A stretch of DNA of 64,000 nt from Cyclina sinensis (lineage: Eukaryota; Mollusca; Bivalvia; Venerida; Veneridae), in assembly GCA_012932295.1 (NCBI GenBank), contig JAAONU010000014.1, forward strand, positions 34,441,977-34,505,976. Reading direction: 5' to 3'. The notes below the pieces were generated by a model, which was not told where the DNA came from, ran no database searches, and saw nothing but the letters and a program-made list of their open reading frames with translations. Both the position numbers and the translations under genes were made by a program. Below, in pieces: positions 1 through 13,952 of the stretch (the first letter of the stretch is position 1; every line of letters starts with the position of its first letter).

Positions 1-930
1 TATGACTAATATTTAATTTATTTCATTGAAAATGACATTGACACTGAAACTGAACATTTTTTTGTTTATAGCCTAAACTGATATTGAAATAGGATATTCG
101 GTTACTACGCATGTTCAATATTTGCAAATGTACGAAAACTATACACTTATACGGTGTTGATTTTGTACTGTATATACGCCAATCACCATATTTGAAGACA
201 TTTTTGAATATGATATTATGTAAAACTATGTCGTAAGGCCCTCCGTACACTTTCATCAAGCAGATTTGCCGTACTTACGTTATTATTATGACTTAAACAG
301 ATGCTAATAAACGCAAATATTTCACGCAAATTGAGCTGAACCTCCCCTCTCGTCCCCCCGCCCCTCCCTACCTGATAACATTAATCATTAGATGTAGGTC
401 ACTCTAGCAGCCATTTGCCTTTGTACATGTTGCAAAATATTAAGAACTGGAATCTGTTTAGACGAAATATATTTTTCTATGTTTACATTTTCTTTTTTAC
501 TTAAAACATAAAACATAAAATATCACAAAAAAGTGATTGAGGCAAAAGGTAACGCGATACTATCCGTTTAGATAAACGTCGCAATTGTTAGAAAGTAGAA
601 CAGCGGAACAGCGGATTTCCAATAATCGATTGTGCACTATATTAAAGTGATTTGGAATGCAGAGTATTACGACGAGTGTTCAGCGAAACCGATCGGTACG
701 GTATTCTTGGAACGCAGACTGTGAAACGTGCTTATCCATTCAAAATCCAATTGTTGATAAAACTGCATTATTAGACTTACTGGCGTGTGCCTTTTATCTT
801 GTGATAGTACAAAAATCATCATGTAAACGTAAAGGCTTATATATTGTTGATACTGTGGACTGTTGGATAATTACTGTCAACCTGAATATGCCTAAGACCC
901 CATGTAAATTAATAATTCCGAAGGTCATCT
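1..930. other. intergenic, nothing recognised
   Basis: AT-rich sequence with stops in all frames. The open frame at 657-944 has no recognised motif and no splice context that would make it an exon. Weak similarity to the second duplication block may begin near 740. Confidence 0.5.
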
Positions 931-3900
931 TAATGCCGCGTTAGACTGGAGAACAGGTACGATTTTATGTTCAGTATGTGTTTCAGCAGAAAAATCATCA
1001 GTTAAGTTTGATGTAGCATCAGTTGCTCATGGTGAGCTTGTTGTCGGTCGGTCGTTGTGCGTAGAGATCATATTAGTAGAAGTGTTTATGGACTTTTTTC
1101 AACATTCAATTAATTTGTCAGTTTAAGGAATAAACTATCTAATGTCAAAATATAGAAATATGTTACACTTTTACCAAGAGATTCATTAGATGACAAATTA
1201 TAACATCAAACGTATCCGGACTTAATATGTCTATCAACAGATGGAAACATTTCAAAATATCTGTATTTCTAAGTCTATCGATTAACTACAACAATAAATT
1301 GCGCACATTTTCAGTAATGAAAATATAATGCCTGCTGACAATAAAACTCAAAAAGTATACAAAAAGTGGAAGCAAATAAAATGTGATTACAAATATGATA
1401 CTCATATACCCAACCTGCTTTATGATAAGGGAAAGAAAGCAAAGCGACTCTCGAAAAATGGAAATCGGACTTCAAACAGGCTTCAATTCATTTAAATCTA
1501 CTTTTGTCCTTAACATCTAAAATATAAGAGATATACAACAATGTTTTAAAATAGATCACTGAAATCGTTGATACCCGATTATATTTATTTAACAGGATTA
1601 AATGCATTTTAACATTCGAAATTAAGAAGATGTTTTAAACCAAAAACAAGCTAAAAACGTCTAAAACGTTCAGATTATTTTTTTGTCGTATAAGAATTGA
1701 CTAAAATACCTCAATCACGATTGTTTAAATAATGCATTATCTGCTAGACCCCCTTAACCTCTGTTTTCAAATGTGTTTCATAAAATTGTGCCAGTAAGGT
1801 CTTTTTACTATTCTAGTATAGAACAAGCTTTGTTTCTTTTTTATTTTTCATGTAAATTTGACATGACTTTTTTGGCCGACAACTCATTATGGCTTGATGT
1901 CTACTCAGTATATTCGTTCTCCGTTCTCCTTTCACTAAAGAAACATGACGTTTGATTACATTTTTGGGTTCACAAAGCTTCTTTGACGTAGCTAGAAGAT
2001 AAAATCTCATCTCATGTTTTGCCACCCAAAACATTCTATCACAGTTTTGCACTGCTTTACCATTACAATATTCTTAACTGCATGATTTAGATCTTTTGGT
2101 CATAGGAGTAAAATTTCGGTTTCATACGAGATTAATAGAGAACTTAATATATCTAATCGATGAAACGTATTTAAAGATTGTAAAACTGTATATAATAAAG
2201 GTTTTATGATAAAGGGGTGGATCAGAAGAAGTGGATCAGGTATCCAGCAGTTCCACGTTAGTACTTGTCAGGGACGCTCATCCAGTTGAAATACACTCGG
2301 TGACACCTGATATAGAAAATCTGTCGACTTGAAATGAGTGCATTTTCAGAATTGCTGAAGGACGACCGGGCCAAACCGGCCGTCGAAAGTCAACTATCAT
2401 AGAAGATGTTAACCAACGGGCGTTTATATTTTGTTCTTTAAACGGCCTTAATATCAAACAATGTTTGTATAACATATTCGGGCGGAACGCTGGTAGCAGC
2501 CGAATTTATAAGCTAAGATTAAAACAGGTATATATTTTCGACAATCCTAATGACTATTGAAGGGTCAACATCATATATTTTACTACAGCGGATTAAGGTT
2601 ATATACTGTTTTGTGGTCAGAATATCAATCAACAGTCTTTGTTCATTGTACTGCTTTCCCAGTGATTTTTAAAGTTTATAGTAGTTAAGCTAATCCGTAA
2701 GGGCCGGTGGATCAACGGTCAAGCGGTAATGGGGTGGCCTTGTTACAAATTGTCCTGAGTTCCCGGTCATTATATATTGTTTTCCAAATAAGACGTCAAA
2801 CCAAGGTCTTACAGAGACAGACAGACAGACAGACAGAGACAATTTGTGTGGATAGTCACGTTACCGTTCATTTGGGTATGGCAAAGGAGAATTATAAGGT
2901 TAGAGATCTTCCGAGAAAATGTAGCTGAGAAATTTGAAAAAAAGTGGTAGAGCAAATGATCAGGCGTTTCTCACGAAATAAAAGTAAAAATTGACCGACG
3001 AAATACTGGTACTTGCGAGGTCTAAACTAGTAAACCCTGTGTATAATGTTAACCTGTTTCTTTTTGATAAATTAGTCCCTGTTGCTGTGTTTTGTGTTGT
3101 GTGGGCTATATCACTGCCGGGCATATTGAAAAGGGGAAGAAAAAACTTGTTACTTAAAAGAATCTTGTTCACTTTACTTATCAGTGACCCTTAAGCAAAA
3201 CCCTTTTTTTGGCCTGCCATATTTCAATTTAAATTCTCTCTAAGCATGGCAAAGTTATCACTATGGCAAGTCAAATTTTACGTATATTTTACCTTTAATG
3301 GCTTCTGAGCAATAGTTCTCCTGTTCTGTCATGCGACACATGCCTGTGTATATAAAATCAATTCATGGACCCACAGCATGACCCAATTGATTTTGTCCTC
3401 AAACTTTACCATCTCCTCCTTTATTTTATACTTGTTCGTGTGAAAATATCACGGTTTGTACTTCTTTGTTAAATCATGCCACCGTGCCTGTTAGGGTTTA
3501 ATCAATTAAACATGACAAAACATGACAAAAATCTGACTGTCTGAAGGCAGTATACACACATACACGGGCACTAACTTACCTTTTGGCATTTATGGGAAGC
3601 TCCCGAAACCGGGCTTGACGAAAATGAGATATTCGTAAAGAATTTGAAATGAGAGGTATACTCGAAAAGATCAGTTGAAATTGTGACACAAAGATAGATT
3701 ATTATAGGTAGCTTTGATAAAAATAAGTCGTGTTCAATCGAGTTTGTTTAAACAAACTACACCTACTTAAGCAATCTGTGTAATTAATCTTGTTTTTAGC
3801 AGCTCTCTATATGTTTACATTTAATATTGTAAAGTTTTATGTAGGTTCGACCCTTGCAAAATATTCGATCCAGTTACAACATGTGCATAGTTATTTTTGG

Positions 3901-4160
3901 TCATAGATGAGAAGAAAAAATGATAAATTCTGTGATAAAAGAAGTTTATTTTCTTGGAATTTAATACGAACAAAAGTTATGAATGTTATGTTAAGGTAAT
4001 AACAAAAAGTAAAAGAAGATCTGTAAATGGTAAAATTTAGTAGTAATATAAATATATCCAAGTCATGCAGTTTTAATGCATTCTTTAATTTCATTTGTAA
4101 AAAGAAATATGTATATGTTTTCCGATAATAATATAGAAACCTAACTAAGTTGAAAACAGA
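930..4160. repeat. segmental duplication block, copy 1
   Basis: Long stretches here recur in the same order and orientation at about 39990-42430. Clear matches are 980-1400 with 40010-40440, 3180-3600 with 40750-41100, 3620-3800 with 41100-41190 plus 41963-42060, and 3845-4150 with 42100-42430. The copies differ by many substitutions and indels, so the event is old. The block lies upstream of the first SAMHD1-like gene, as its partner lies upstream of the second. I infer that one large tandem duplication covered both block and gene. Confidence 0.75.
2814..2840. repeat. (AGAC)n microsatellite
   Basis: About six units of the tetranucleotide AGAC in a row. Confidence 0.85.
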
Positions 4161-4285
4161 CGGATATCTGAACCACCAGGCGGGTTTATTTTCAACAAAA
4201 GGTCTTTTGCGCATTAACCACTTTTATCTACATTAGAAATTATATTTCCCTTGAAGCTTATGCTTCTGGAAAGGTGCACCTCGCT

Positions 4286-4690
4286 TTAAAGCGACTGGCT
4301 CACATAATGAAGCCAATATTTTTTCTTTGAAATTTAAGAGAAGTTAATATACTATTGGAAAAAAAACAACATAATATTATGCTTCTAAACACCATCAAAA
4401 CTGAACAAAAAATTATTCAAACAGGATTCGAACCCATGCCCCCTCTGTCAGTAAAGTATAGAACGACCATGTTCAGCACTGAACTGCAGAGACTAGTTAT
4501 CAGAATACATCAAATAAATGATATTACTAAAGAATCTACCCCGTGACGAATGGGGTAAAAAATTTAACAATAAAAGTGTGGAAATCTTTGTACTGTGATA
4601 TATTTTGAAACAAAAAAAGAGTCAGTAACGATATGTTAAGATATGTTCTTCACAATTACAGCATGTAGTCAAATGTTTTCTTTAAGTCAT
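4286..4690. repeat. interspersed repeat, copy 1
   Basis: Aligns along most of its length with 38212-38600. Both copies start with TTAAAGCGACTG, carry a minus-strand tRNA-like box B (here GGATTCGAACCC read on the plus strand, about 4424), and share a short palindromic GTGACnAAnGGGGTAAA-type motif (about 4540). It is either a tRNA-derived SINE or a short element that absorbed one. The right inverted end seen in the other copy is not clear here. Confidence 0.6.
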
Positions 4691-7600
4691 AAATTTATTT
4701 CCTATTCAGAGACTTTTAACATGCTAGAAAACGTTAAAATTGATATTGCTTCTTAGAATAAACAAGCACTGATTTTCAATTCGTAAATGTCACTTTATCT
4801 ATGCTAATATTATGTAAGCGCGGGCACACATCATTAAGCTGACAAATACGGTTAAATAAAATTTATTCGCTGATTGGCTATTTAACAGACTGGGTATATG
4901 CTTGCATAAAACATGTTTAGACGTTTTCATGAATAACCACGCACAACGACCCTTTAATGTAGAGTTCATTAAAACAGGTCGTTTTCACGATAAGGGTAGT
5001 GACATGCAATATCAATTATATCTCCACTATCACTGATTTAACTAACATTAGCAAAAAACGCTTTCGGTATTTATCTTCAGTGTTTACATTTTACTAAGAT
5101 ATTTAGCTGAGGTGATAGATTGTAATATTGATGTAAAGCGGTTAACGAAGTACAGCTCTTATAACCAGTGATAAGACATATGACTCGGTTTATGATTCAA
5201 CACGCTACCAATGTATTTGCCAATATTTACTTTGTTTTGAATATTAATGCCAAAACAGTAGATATTCAAGCTTTACCAATAAGTAATATCAACTTTCGAC
5301 AACAGTAAAATAAGAATAATGGCATTATACATTCATTTACATCTACAAGGTAATAAGCTGATAAATACAGGAGAATAGGTCACTTGTTTACTGAATGTCT
5401 TGTGCATTCACCAAGGTATTAAACTTCTTTGGATAATATTTCCATAGTATAAAGTACTGTTTGATATGTCCTTCCCTGCTTTTTTTCCAATGTTCCACAG
5501 TTTGTGAAAATCAATGTCTTTTGTCTGTAACTCACTCTCATAGAATGTGAATTTGATTTCTTCGTGTTGCATTTCTCAAAGACGATAAGTTTTTATTTAA
5601 ATTATATTGACAACGTTCCACTGTGATACTGTTTGTAAACTCTAAACACTTCACCAGAATAAGATACACCACAAGAACGAGTAAAGACAGTTTTTAAATG
5701 ACTGATCAGTATATAATCACCTCTTTCGAATTTGAGTTATTTGAGAGTAATCGTTTACTTTGTCTTTCTTTGGGTTTCGAGTAAAGTACATGGATAATTG
5801 TGGGCGTCTTTTACTTCAGCAGGTCTCATGCCAATCGTTTTATGATACTTGTGGTTTAAGCTGTCGGCTAAGACTTACATGAGTTAGAGATAAGAAATAT
5901 CTTCTTTGTGGAAGATTATCAATTTAACCGAGTCTTCATGGTCAAACTGACCCTCTCAGATGTCGTCACTTTAGTTTTGTTTGTGTCGATAATGGATTTC
6001 TTCTTTTGACATGAAGTGCTGGATATTTCTGACTTTAAACTGTTGGCATGTGAAGAGAAAAAAATATATATATGACTCAAAAATTAAGAAAAAAACACTA
6101 TCGTTATAATCATAGTTACAACACTTTTACCCTCCTGAATCTTTCATACATTTTTTCAAAAGCTTTAGCCACCCCATCGCCAGTTTTGTTCTTGAACCAC
6201 ACGTATTTGGAGAAAGTGTCGATCTCCAGTAAGATTATTAACTTTTGTTTCTTTCTGCAAACTCGACCATATAGATTAAATCACCCATTCGTACATTTGT
6301 TCGTCAAAGCTCCGTCATTTATAGGATTGTTACCAAATAAATTCTGATGGAATTCACGGAAAACGACCTGTAATGGGGTCCCTCAGTGAACAACTCTGCA
6401 GACGAAACTGAATAAGTAACTGCCCATGGTCTCTTGATTATTTTGATCCTTCAGCCATCGATGTGTATGTTTCGCTGACAATGTCTACAATGTTTGGTTA
6501 CTGATTTGAATTCCGCATTCCGTATTTCCTATACAACTGAATGCTTAAATCGAAAACCAACTTTTGTGGTTTAGCAATGTTAAAACTACTTTTCTTCTGC
6601 ATTATTTAACTTCTTTTCTTTTCTTTTACCTAGCACGATGTTTGAGTAGCAGACGACAAACTCTATTCTGTTCATGTCCAGACATGTAATCTGTCAATAA
6701 TGTGCAAGTGCAAATTAATAACAATATATGCTCTGCAATTATGTATTAAGGATAATAGTGACAGCCAAAGAGTTACTTTTTTATTTCAATTGAGCAGACA
6801 GGACGCTACAACGAGTTTACCACATGAGTAAACCACACAATTAAGTGTAATGTAAACTTGCGCCACTTTCAGGCAGTGCACAAGGGTGAATCAATATTTC
6901 AGTAGTGATTATAGTTGGCTGGCGAAATGTGCGGACAATTAAACAATCATTTTACAAAAAGGTTTAAAAACATGAACATTTGAGTGTTAATCAAGGCCTG
7001 TAAACCGTTGTAAAGTAAAGTAATATTTTATCTCATGAGTTGTTTTTTCATGTTCGTGATTTTGATATATAATATATATAACGGTATGTTCATAAAAAAT
7101 GCTTTATGAATGAAATACTTTGAAATGTATTGTGAACTATGGAGCTGTCTGTTTAAACCTGCAACAAAAATAAGTGTTCTTACATTTATATCACAAAATC
7201 ATAGTAGCATAATCATTTGAATTATTTTCACGTCAGAAAGACTTCTATGACGAATTAAACTGTTTTATTCTTAAGTTGTTTCTGAAGCATATAGATATAA
7301 GTCTCGCCTTTGTTTATCTTAGTCTCCCCTGATTTTTTTCTTTTTATCGCATGGCACCAAACTATACCAGTACAGATCCAACGGGAATTGGCAATAGTAC
7401 TACGTATACGATGCTCAAAGAAAAGAAAAACGACATTGCAGCAAATAAACAATTCCAATAAGTATTATGTGAAAATCAAAAATATGTTGTCTTACAAAAT
7501 CACTTCAATGCAATTATTTTCATAGGTCCTGAAGCGGAGAAAAACATTTTCTTGTATTATTAAAATCAATATTACGACGTGATTACAAGTAAACCAGCCT

Positions 7601-10331
7601 TCTTTTCCAGAATTACTACGGTACCCAATGTGATAAGGGCTGCGATCATAAAAAAGTCAGATGTACGAATCATATAATGGAGGTTGGAATCAATTAACCA
7701 TTTGCAAGCGGTTCTTATGTGGGCAAATTGTTTTGACCTGCATAGGAAAACTACGGCGAAAGGAAATTCAGAAGATTGATCGGTGTAGTGGTTGTGGTAA
7801 GACAATCAACAAACCCACTGAGAAGATAAGTGTGGGCAAACTTAAAGCAATACATTCAAAGTCTAGGCAGATGAAGGTCATTAGTGTTTTATCACTGGAA
7901 AAAAAATTTGATGAAACATTGCCAATTGAAGAAAAACTAATCAACGAAATTAAGAGTACTAGGATGCATGCTGGTTGACATTATTGAAGGTGACAACAGT
8001 TACTCGCCTGACATTTATTAAAAATGCAAAAAATGTTTAAAATATTCCTCTGGTGCATACCGGCATAAACCAGATTTGTGTGTGTCCCTAAATGTATGTT
8101 CATAATGCATGGATAATGAGGACAAATGTGACAATTGAGTTCAAAGAGAATACGTCTTGGATAATAGGTGCCTGTCAGTTTTAGAAGGTGAAATTGACTG
8201 CACTGTATTAAGTCATTATTTTCAAGGGTATTATTCGTATCTTAAATTTCAGTACCTTTGACAGTACCATCTAGCAAAATTAAAACGACTGATTGACTAC
8301 ACCTATGACACTTGCAAAATGACCAGGGATATCCGGATTTGAAAAGCTACGGAAAGCATTTTTCTCGCACTAAATAAAAAGAAAAGAAAATAAGTGGGCC
8401 ATTTGTGACATATTGCCTGACTTATCCTTCTATAAACCCGGCGCTATGAGCCATGCTGAAAAAGACAACTTCATTGCATGTTACAAGTCGCATGAAAATG
8501 ACGTTTTCAACATCAAAAAGAGGTGTTTTCTTATTGTAAATCAGATGTAGATATTTTGCGACTATGTTGCTGAAAGTTTCTTGCCGACAACATCAATGTC
8601 ACCAGCGTTGTTCCTTTGGAACGGTGCATTACTATTCTATCTGCTTGAAACCTGGTGTTCTAGACCAAAATTTTGCCAGCTGAAACAATTGCTCTCTTCC
8701 TATATCCTTCCAGAACAAAAACAGCATGTAAATTCATTTCAATGGATTTAGTAATTCTCAAGGTTATAAACATGCGCGAAATGTTTTTGTAAAAGTTATT
8801 TGCCTATATTTCGTGGAAAGACGAGGGCTACCTCTACATTTCGATCTGGGAATCTTATTTTGACAAACATTTTTCAGACAAAAGCAACACTTGTTTGAAT
8901 GCATGAAGAACAAGAAAAATCTAGGATTTCAGTCATTGGCGAAACTTATGTTAAATTCATTTCAGTGTAAATTTTGAAAAAGAAACAAGTAAAGCAGTAA
9001 GTGGAAGAAGACCCGATACAGATTCGGTTATTTTTAATACAGAATCAGGGCAATCAAAGCCACCACTGGGGACTGTTAAGGTGACTTGACGGACGACGTT
9101 TAAGACAATAATAATTATTATACATTATTATATTTTATACCAATTGGGTTAAATGTTATAACAGCGCTAATTGACAATAAAAACATACTTTGAAGATACC
9201 AGTACTAGAGTGTTGTTTTTTTCTTCCGAAATAAGTTCAAGACTTACGTAATGAATATGAAATGGATAAAACACCTTTTCAGTTTTATTCCCAATGTACA
9301 CACTTCATTTAACAATAATTATCCACTTATTACACATTTAGAAACATTTGAAATCTAAACGGATAAGACAAACAATTTTCTCGAATTACACGTTTATCAT
9401 ACATAAGTCTATAGTCTTACTTCCGCATTTGCTGTAAACAGTTGCATTATTTCTGTCTCGCGGTTAATGTGTAAGTATTCAGAACAGGCATTTTGCTATT
9501 TTGCGTTCGCTCACAAAGTTGTGGAAAATTAAAATTGACGTTCTGGACGTTTTTGCAGTTAAGCGTTATATTTTTAACTTAACAATGGGTTTTATGGCCG
9601 TCTGGTATATCAAGTTCGTAACCATAGTTTAAGCAAGCATTTCACACACATCAATGACGGCTGCATTTTTTTTTAAACAGACTTTTATGGTGGTCTATAA
9701 GTTTACTCAGGTAATCAGGTACACTTAAGACTATTAACAATATTATGGCCCAATATCTTTTATTTTAACATTTGCCCTATACAAAATCACGACTCATGTT
9801 ATATTTTATTTTGTGATTTTTTCGTGGGAGTGGGGATGGGTGGCAACAGCATATCGACTTAAGCTTAAAGGGGCAATGATTGTGATTTAACCGCACAATT
9901 TTATCAAATGGGGTTAAATTTCTTCTTTTCCAATAGGAAATACATTTGCTAGTTTGTTTATTTTACCTGTAAAGCTCAGCTCAATATATTATTCAAATCT
10001 ACATCAAACATGATACCTTATAAATGTCAAGGCTATACGATCTAAATGACGCAATCGACTCTGGAGGGAATTTTCATTTTGGCGTAACTTTAAGGATTTG
10101 TGAACTGCTGTTTTTGTTTTTTTTCTTCTTCTTTTTCATAATTTACTTATTTGTCAACGAGATAATTGTAAGGCTTAGAAATAAGTTTTAGTCAGAAGTG
10201 TTTAAATAGGAGAAGATTATTTTGAGAAAGGTACAAATTGCTTTGTTTGTCTGGGCTCAAACTTCACCAAGGATTGCAGGGAACTCAAGTAAGGTAACAT
10301 AAATGTTAACTTAATAGAAACAGAGTATAGC
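4690..10331. other. intergenic with one decayed ORF
   Basis: No gene is recognised. Around 7760-8090 there are short coding-like pieces: a Cys-Ser-Gly-Cys-Gly-Lys motif at about 7780, and in another frame near 8022 a C-x2-C...H-x5-C pattern resembling a C2HC zinc finger. Stops and frameshifts interrupt them. They could be the remnant of a zinc-finger or transposon protein, or chance. Confidence 0.4.
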
Positions 10332-10334
10332 TTA

Positions 10335-10605
10335 CACTGCGAAAAATACGTAGATATACGGGAGTGTACGGAATTCCGTATATCATTCATATACGGGTAA
10401 AAATACGGAAAACATAAAATATGGAGGTGTACGGTGTCGTATATCCAGCAAATCCGTATATGACCAAAATACGGTGTTCCGTATACTTACAAAATACGGA
10501 AAACTAGATATACGGTGTCCGTATTTTTCTAAAATACGGGAACGTCATAAGAAGTCCGTATTTTACTAAAATACGGCATCCCGTATTCTTACAAATACGT
10601 GAATA
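10335..10605. repeat. left subterminal repeat array of the CACTA-like element
   Basis: Roughly fifteen copies of ATACGG or its complement CCGTAT, often paired as CCGTATnnn...AAATACGG so that each pair can fold. In this superfamily such arrays are transposase-binding sites; that role here is inferred. Scattered weaker copies continue to about 11170. Confidence 0.8.
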
Positions 10606-11280
10606 TAAAAAGACTGCATATTCATGAACAGTCGTGTACTGCTAAACTACATATCTCCCTTTATTTGAAAGTTAAGAAAACAAGAATCAATGCACTTTTC
10701 GTATATACTGAAATTCTGGTGTCAGTATACTGCTCAAATCTGGTGTTCTATAAATTTGTAAATAATGGAACCTATTATGTGTCTAAAACACGATAGTTTT
10801 CCAAATATTACTCGAATGCGGCATTCCGTATGCTTAAAATTTTGGAAATATGTAAAATGGTTCGGATGTCATTATTTTGAAGAAGGAACATCTCTAGAAA
10901 GCTACTGATTGAGAAGTCAACAAATAAAAAATGTATCTGTAAACTGGAAAAGTAATGATTATTATAATAATTATTTGATTATTTAGATTATAATTGACTA
11001 AGACGAGCATATCAAATCAAGTCAGTATACTGCTCAAATAAGGGTTTCTGTATATTTACTAATAAGAGAAACTTGAAATACTACTCAGTATATTCCTGAA
11101 ATACGGGAGTGTGCTTGCAAATTCGTATATTACTCGAATACAGCATTCCGTATATTTGAAAATACGAAAATAATATCGGTCATAGTTACACAGTTACAGT
11201 TATATAGATTTATAATTACAAGTTGAAACTAAGGATCTATATATAGCAAAATGTTTTCTTTTTGTAATAATGAATAATGT

Positions 11281-11343
11281 TTTTCTTTTTTTCTTTCTTT
11301 CTTTCTTTCTTTTTTTTTTGGGGGGTGGGGGGGGGGGGGGCGG
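11281..11343. repeat. low-complexity CTTT/polyT/polyG tract
   Basis: Tandem CTTT units followed by runs of T and G. Slippage-prone; assembly may be unreliable here. Confidence 0.85.
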
Positions 11344-13269
11344 GGTTCTGTCAAAACTAAATTCCACTCTTGATTTTATGCCGGATATAGATCATAATCC
11401 AATGCAGGCGTCTCAAAATTGAAAACGAAATTAAAATGAAACCGACTTAACTTAAATTAATCTGCCCGTGTCTATTTTCTAATTTTTATCTCCAAGATGA
11501 TCAGTGATGTGCTTTATTGTCTTAACCAAATTGCAGTATTGGATTATTAAAGCCGGATATGGATCATAGTTCACAGCAGAGTTTTCAAGTTTTTAACTAA
11601 ATTTAATCAAACCGTGCCTCTTGTTAAAAATTGTCTTTGCTGGCTGATCTAATATTGCGTAACAGTGATGTACTTCATTGTCTTAAAAAATATTGCGATT
11701 TAAAGGAAGTATTCTATGGTGATATTATTTACACTTAAAATGTGCTCTTTCGTCTTAGGTCTGCTTGTGCTTCTGCCTTTTTGAAGGAAAATTAAACCAT
11801 AATGACTTTTAAAAATTAAACAAAAAGTAGCAGGTTCAATTATTCTTAAAAAGACCTTCTGTTGAAATAATTAGTTTGTCTTTGCATTGATTACATCGAA
11901 CATGTAGATCTAAACTGTCATGTTTTTGGGTAGACATCTTTTTTTCACCTATGATGAAGCATGATTACTTATAAATAGCAAAGAAATTTAAGCCAGAAAT
12001 GCAACATTTAAGATTTTGCTTCAGAAAGTTAAACAGTTTCATAACATTAAACTAGCTTAGACAGTTTGCTGTACGTTGTAACAATAAACAAAAAGTTTTG
12101 TTTGTTATGAGATATCAATTATCAATTAACATATAGAACGAATAATCAATTTACAGTTACAATTTACTTAGACGAATCATAGATAACATCTCAGTCTGAT
12201 GAACTGTTGAATTAAGCTCTTGTGATATTCTCCGGTAGATTAATTCTTTTTATTTTATCAAACTTTCACGAAAAACTGCTTTTAAGAAGTACTTGTTTCT
12301 ATCTTTAAAAGAAATCTGAATAAAAGGGTACAGTTACATGGGTGTCATAATTATTTTGTTTTCCGTAGTACATTAAATATACCAACAATAATATTAGAAA
12401 TAAGAAAAAAGAAAGCAAACGTATTATTTATAAAATCAATATCTTACAAACGTGTGCATTGAAGCTATTATTTTTTTCTGCATATATAAACTCGAATGCT
12501 GTACATATCAATATTTTGCACACACAAAAATCCGAAATGCTAGAAATAAATATTACAGAAAAGGTCCATTCAGCAGTAGATGCTAAATTTTATATAACAA
12601 TCAGGAACAGTTGAAGACCAAGTGTTATAGCCTTCAGGCATTTTCTCAAGAGCAAAATTTGTTAACTAAAGTGTTTTACTGTGACTGATCAAGGAACACC
12701 GACAATGACAATTAACGGTGACTTATCAAAACAAAGCCAGTATGTCACCCCCATATTACGTAACAACATCCCTTCACCACAGTACACCGCGGAAGACAAA
12801 AGAGTGTGATAAAAATAGAAGCGCTAAATAATGCACTTTTATTGTCAAGTATTGTTTGAAACTGTATCATAGAATAAAACAAGTTTTAGTTAACATTCTA
12901 CATCAACATGCGGTTGATGAGCGAAATGTTTAATTTTGTCATTTTGTCCATTTTGTAAACTTTCAGAGGTGTTCAAATAATTGAAATCATATTTCCAACT
13001 TTTGAAAAGGAACAGTTATATGTGTTTTACACAACTAAATCTTTAATTTTGAACGGTCGATGGTCTTTATTCACCGTCTTTCATGTTTTTAATAGTTCAA
13101 GTAAATAATATGTTCAAGTCAGGAATAAAACATACAGAAAAGAAATAATAATACAATGAAATGCTGTTACAAAATTCACGCGATAAAAGACAAGCATGTC
13201 ACCTTGAAATGTGCTAAAAGTTAAACAATGTTTTACGAGACTTAGGCATCACAGCAAAGTTAAGCAGCC

Positions 13270-13880
13270 TTTTAATGGCGGACAGTCACGTGACCTTCAC
13301 AATGGCGGAGTTCAATTTATCAATTATGGAACGGTTTGTATGTGCGCTATAACTTCAGAAGCAGATATAAGATTTTTGGTAAGGATCAATATTCATACAT
13401 TAAAAACAGTTTTTAAAAGCTAACAGTTTATACTGAAATAGGTTCACTCAGTTATTATCATAATTTAGGCATCACACAAAGTCAGAGGTGTTTAAAGTCT
13501 TCGTTTTTATTTTATTATTTGCAATGATATGTTGTTGTTTTTTTTTCTCCAGACTAGCCCTACAAGATAAATACTTTTGCGCAGGTGGATCGAGATACCA
13601 GGGTATTTATGCGACAACACCAACCATATTCATCAAGTTTAATTAATTATTATAAAAAATTATTTCCCCAAGATGAGAAAGAGAAATATAATGTACCAGT
13701 CAGTGTAACAAGGCACATACCATGTGATCAGATCGCCCCAATCAAAGGTAGCGTGGGTTTATTCCATGTGATCAATGCCACCAATCAAAGGAAGCGTGGG
13801 TTTATTTCATGTGATCAGATTGCACCAATCAAGTATAGCTTGTGTTCACCTATCCAATCATTTCTTTGGGCGCGAAATGG
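13270..13880 (+). promoter_or_regulatory. promoter-like cluster inside the CACTA-like element
   Basis: Several textbook animal promoter motifs sit in 600 bases. There are two ATGGCGG cores (13275 and 13302, YY1-like) around a perfect palindromic E-box GTCACGTGAC (13285-13294). Four CCAAT boxes follow (13738, 13781, 13825, 13854), then an E2F-type site TTTGGGCGCGAAA (13865-13877). About 80 bases on, a consensus splice donor AG|GTAAGT occurs at 13956-13961. The order fits a TATA-less, CCAAT/E2F-type promoter reading to the right. Activity is inferred from motifs only. Confidence 0.45.
13721..13840. repeat. three tandem ~44-bp repeats, each with a CCAAT box
   Basis: Three units start with CATGTGATCA at 13721, 13765 and 13808, each followed by a CCAATCAA motif; the first two also share GCGTGGGTTTATT. 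The third unit degrades after its CCAAT box. Amplification of the unit multiplied the CCAAT boxes. Confidence 0.8.
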
Positions 13881-13952
13881 AGGAAGCAGATTTCAGCAAT
13901 TCATATCTCAAAAATTGCCTTTTATCGAAGACTTCGTCCTTTTGAAAGTAAA

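Noticed and set aside
657..944. 95-codon open frame as a gene
   Set aside because: No motif; the partly similar region of the second duplication block does not keep it open.
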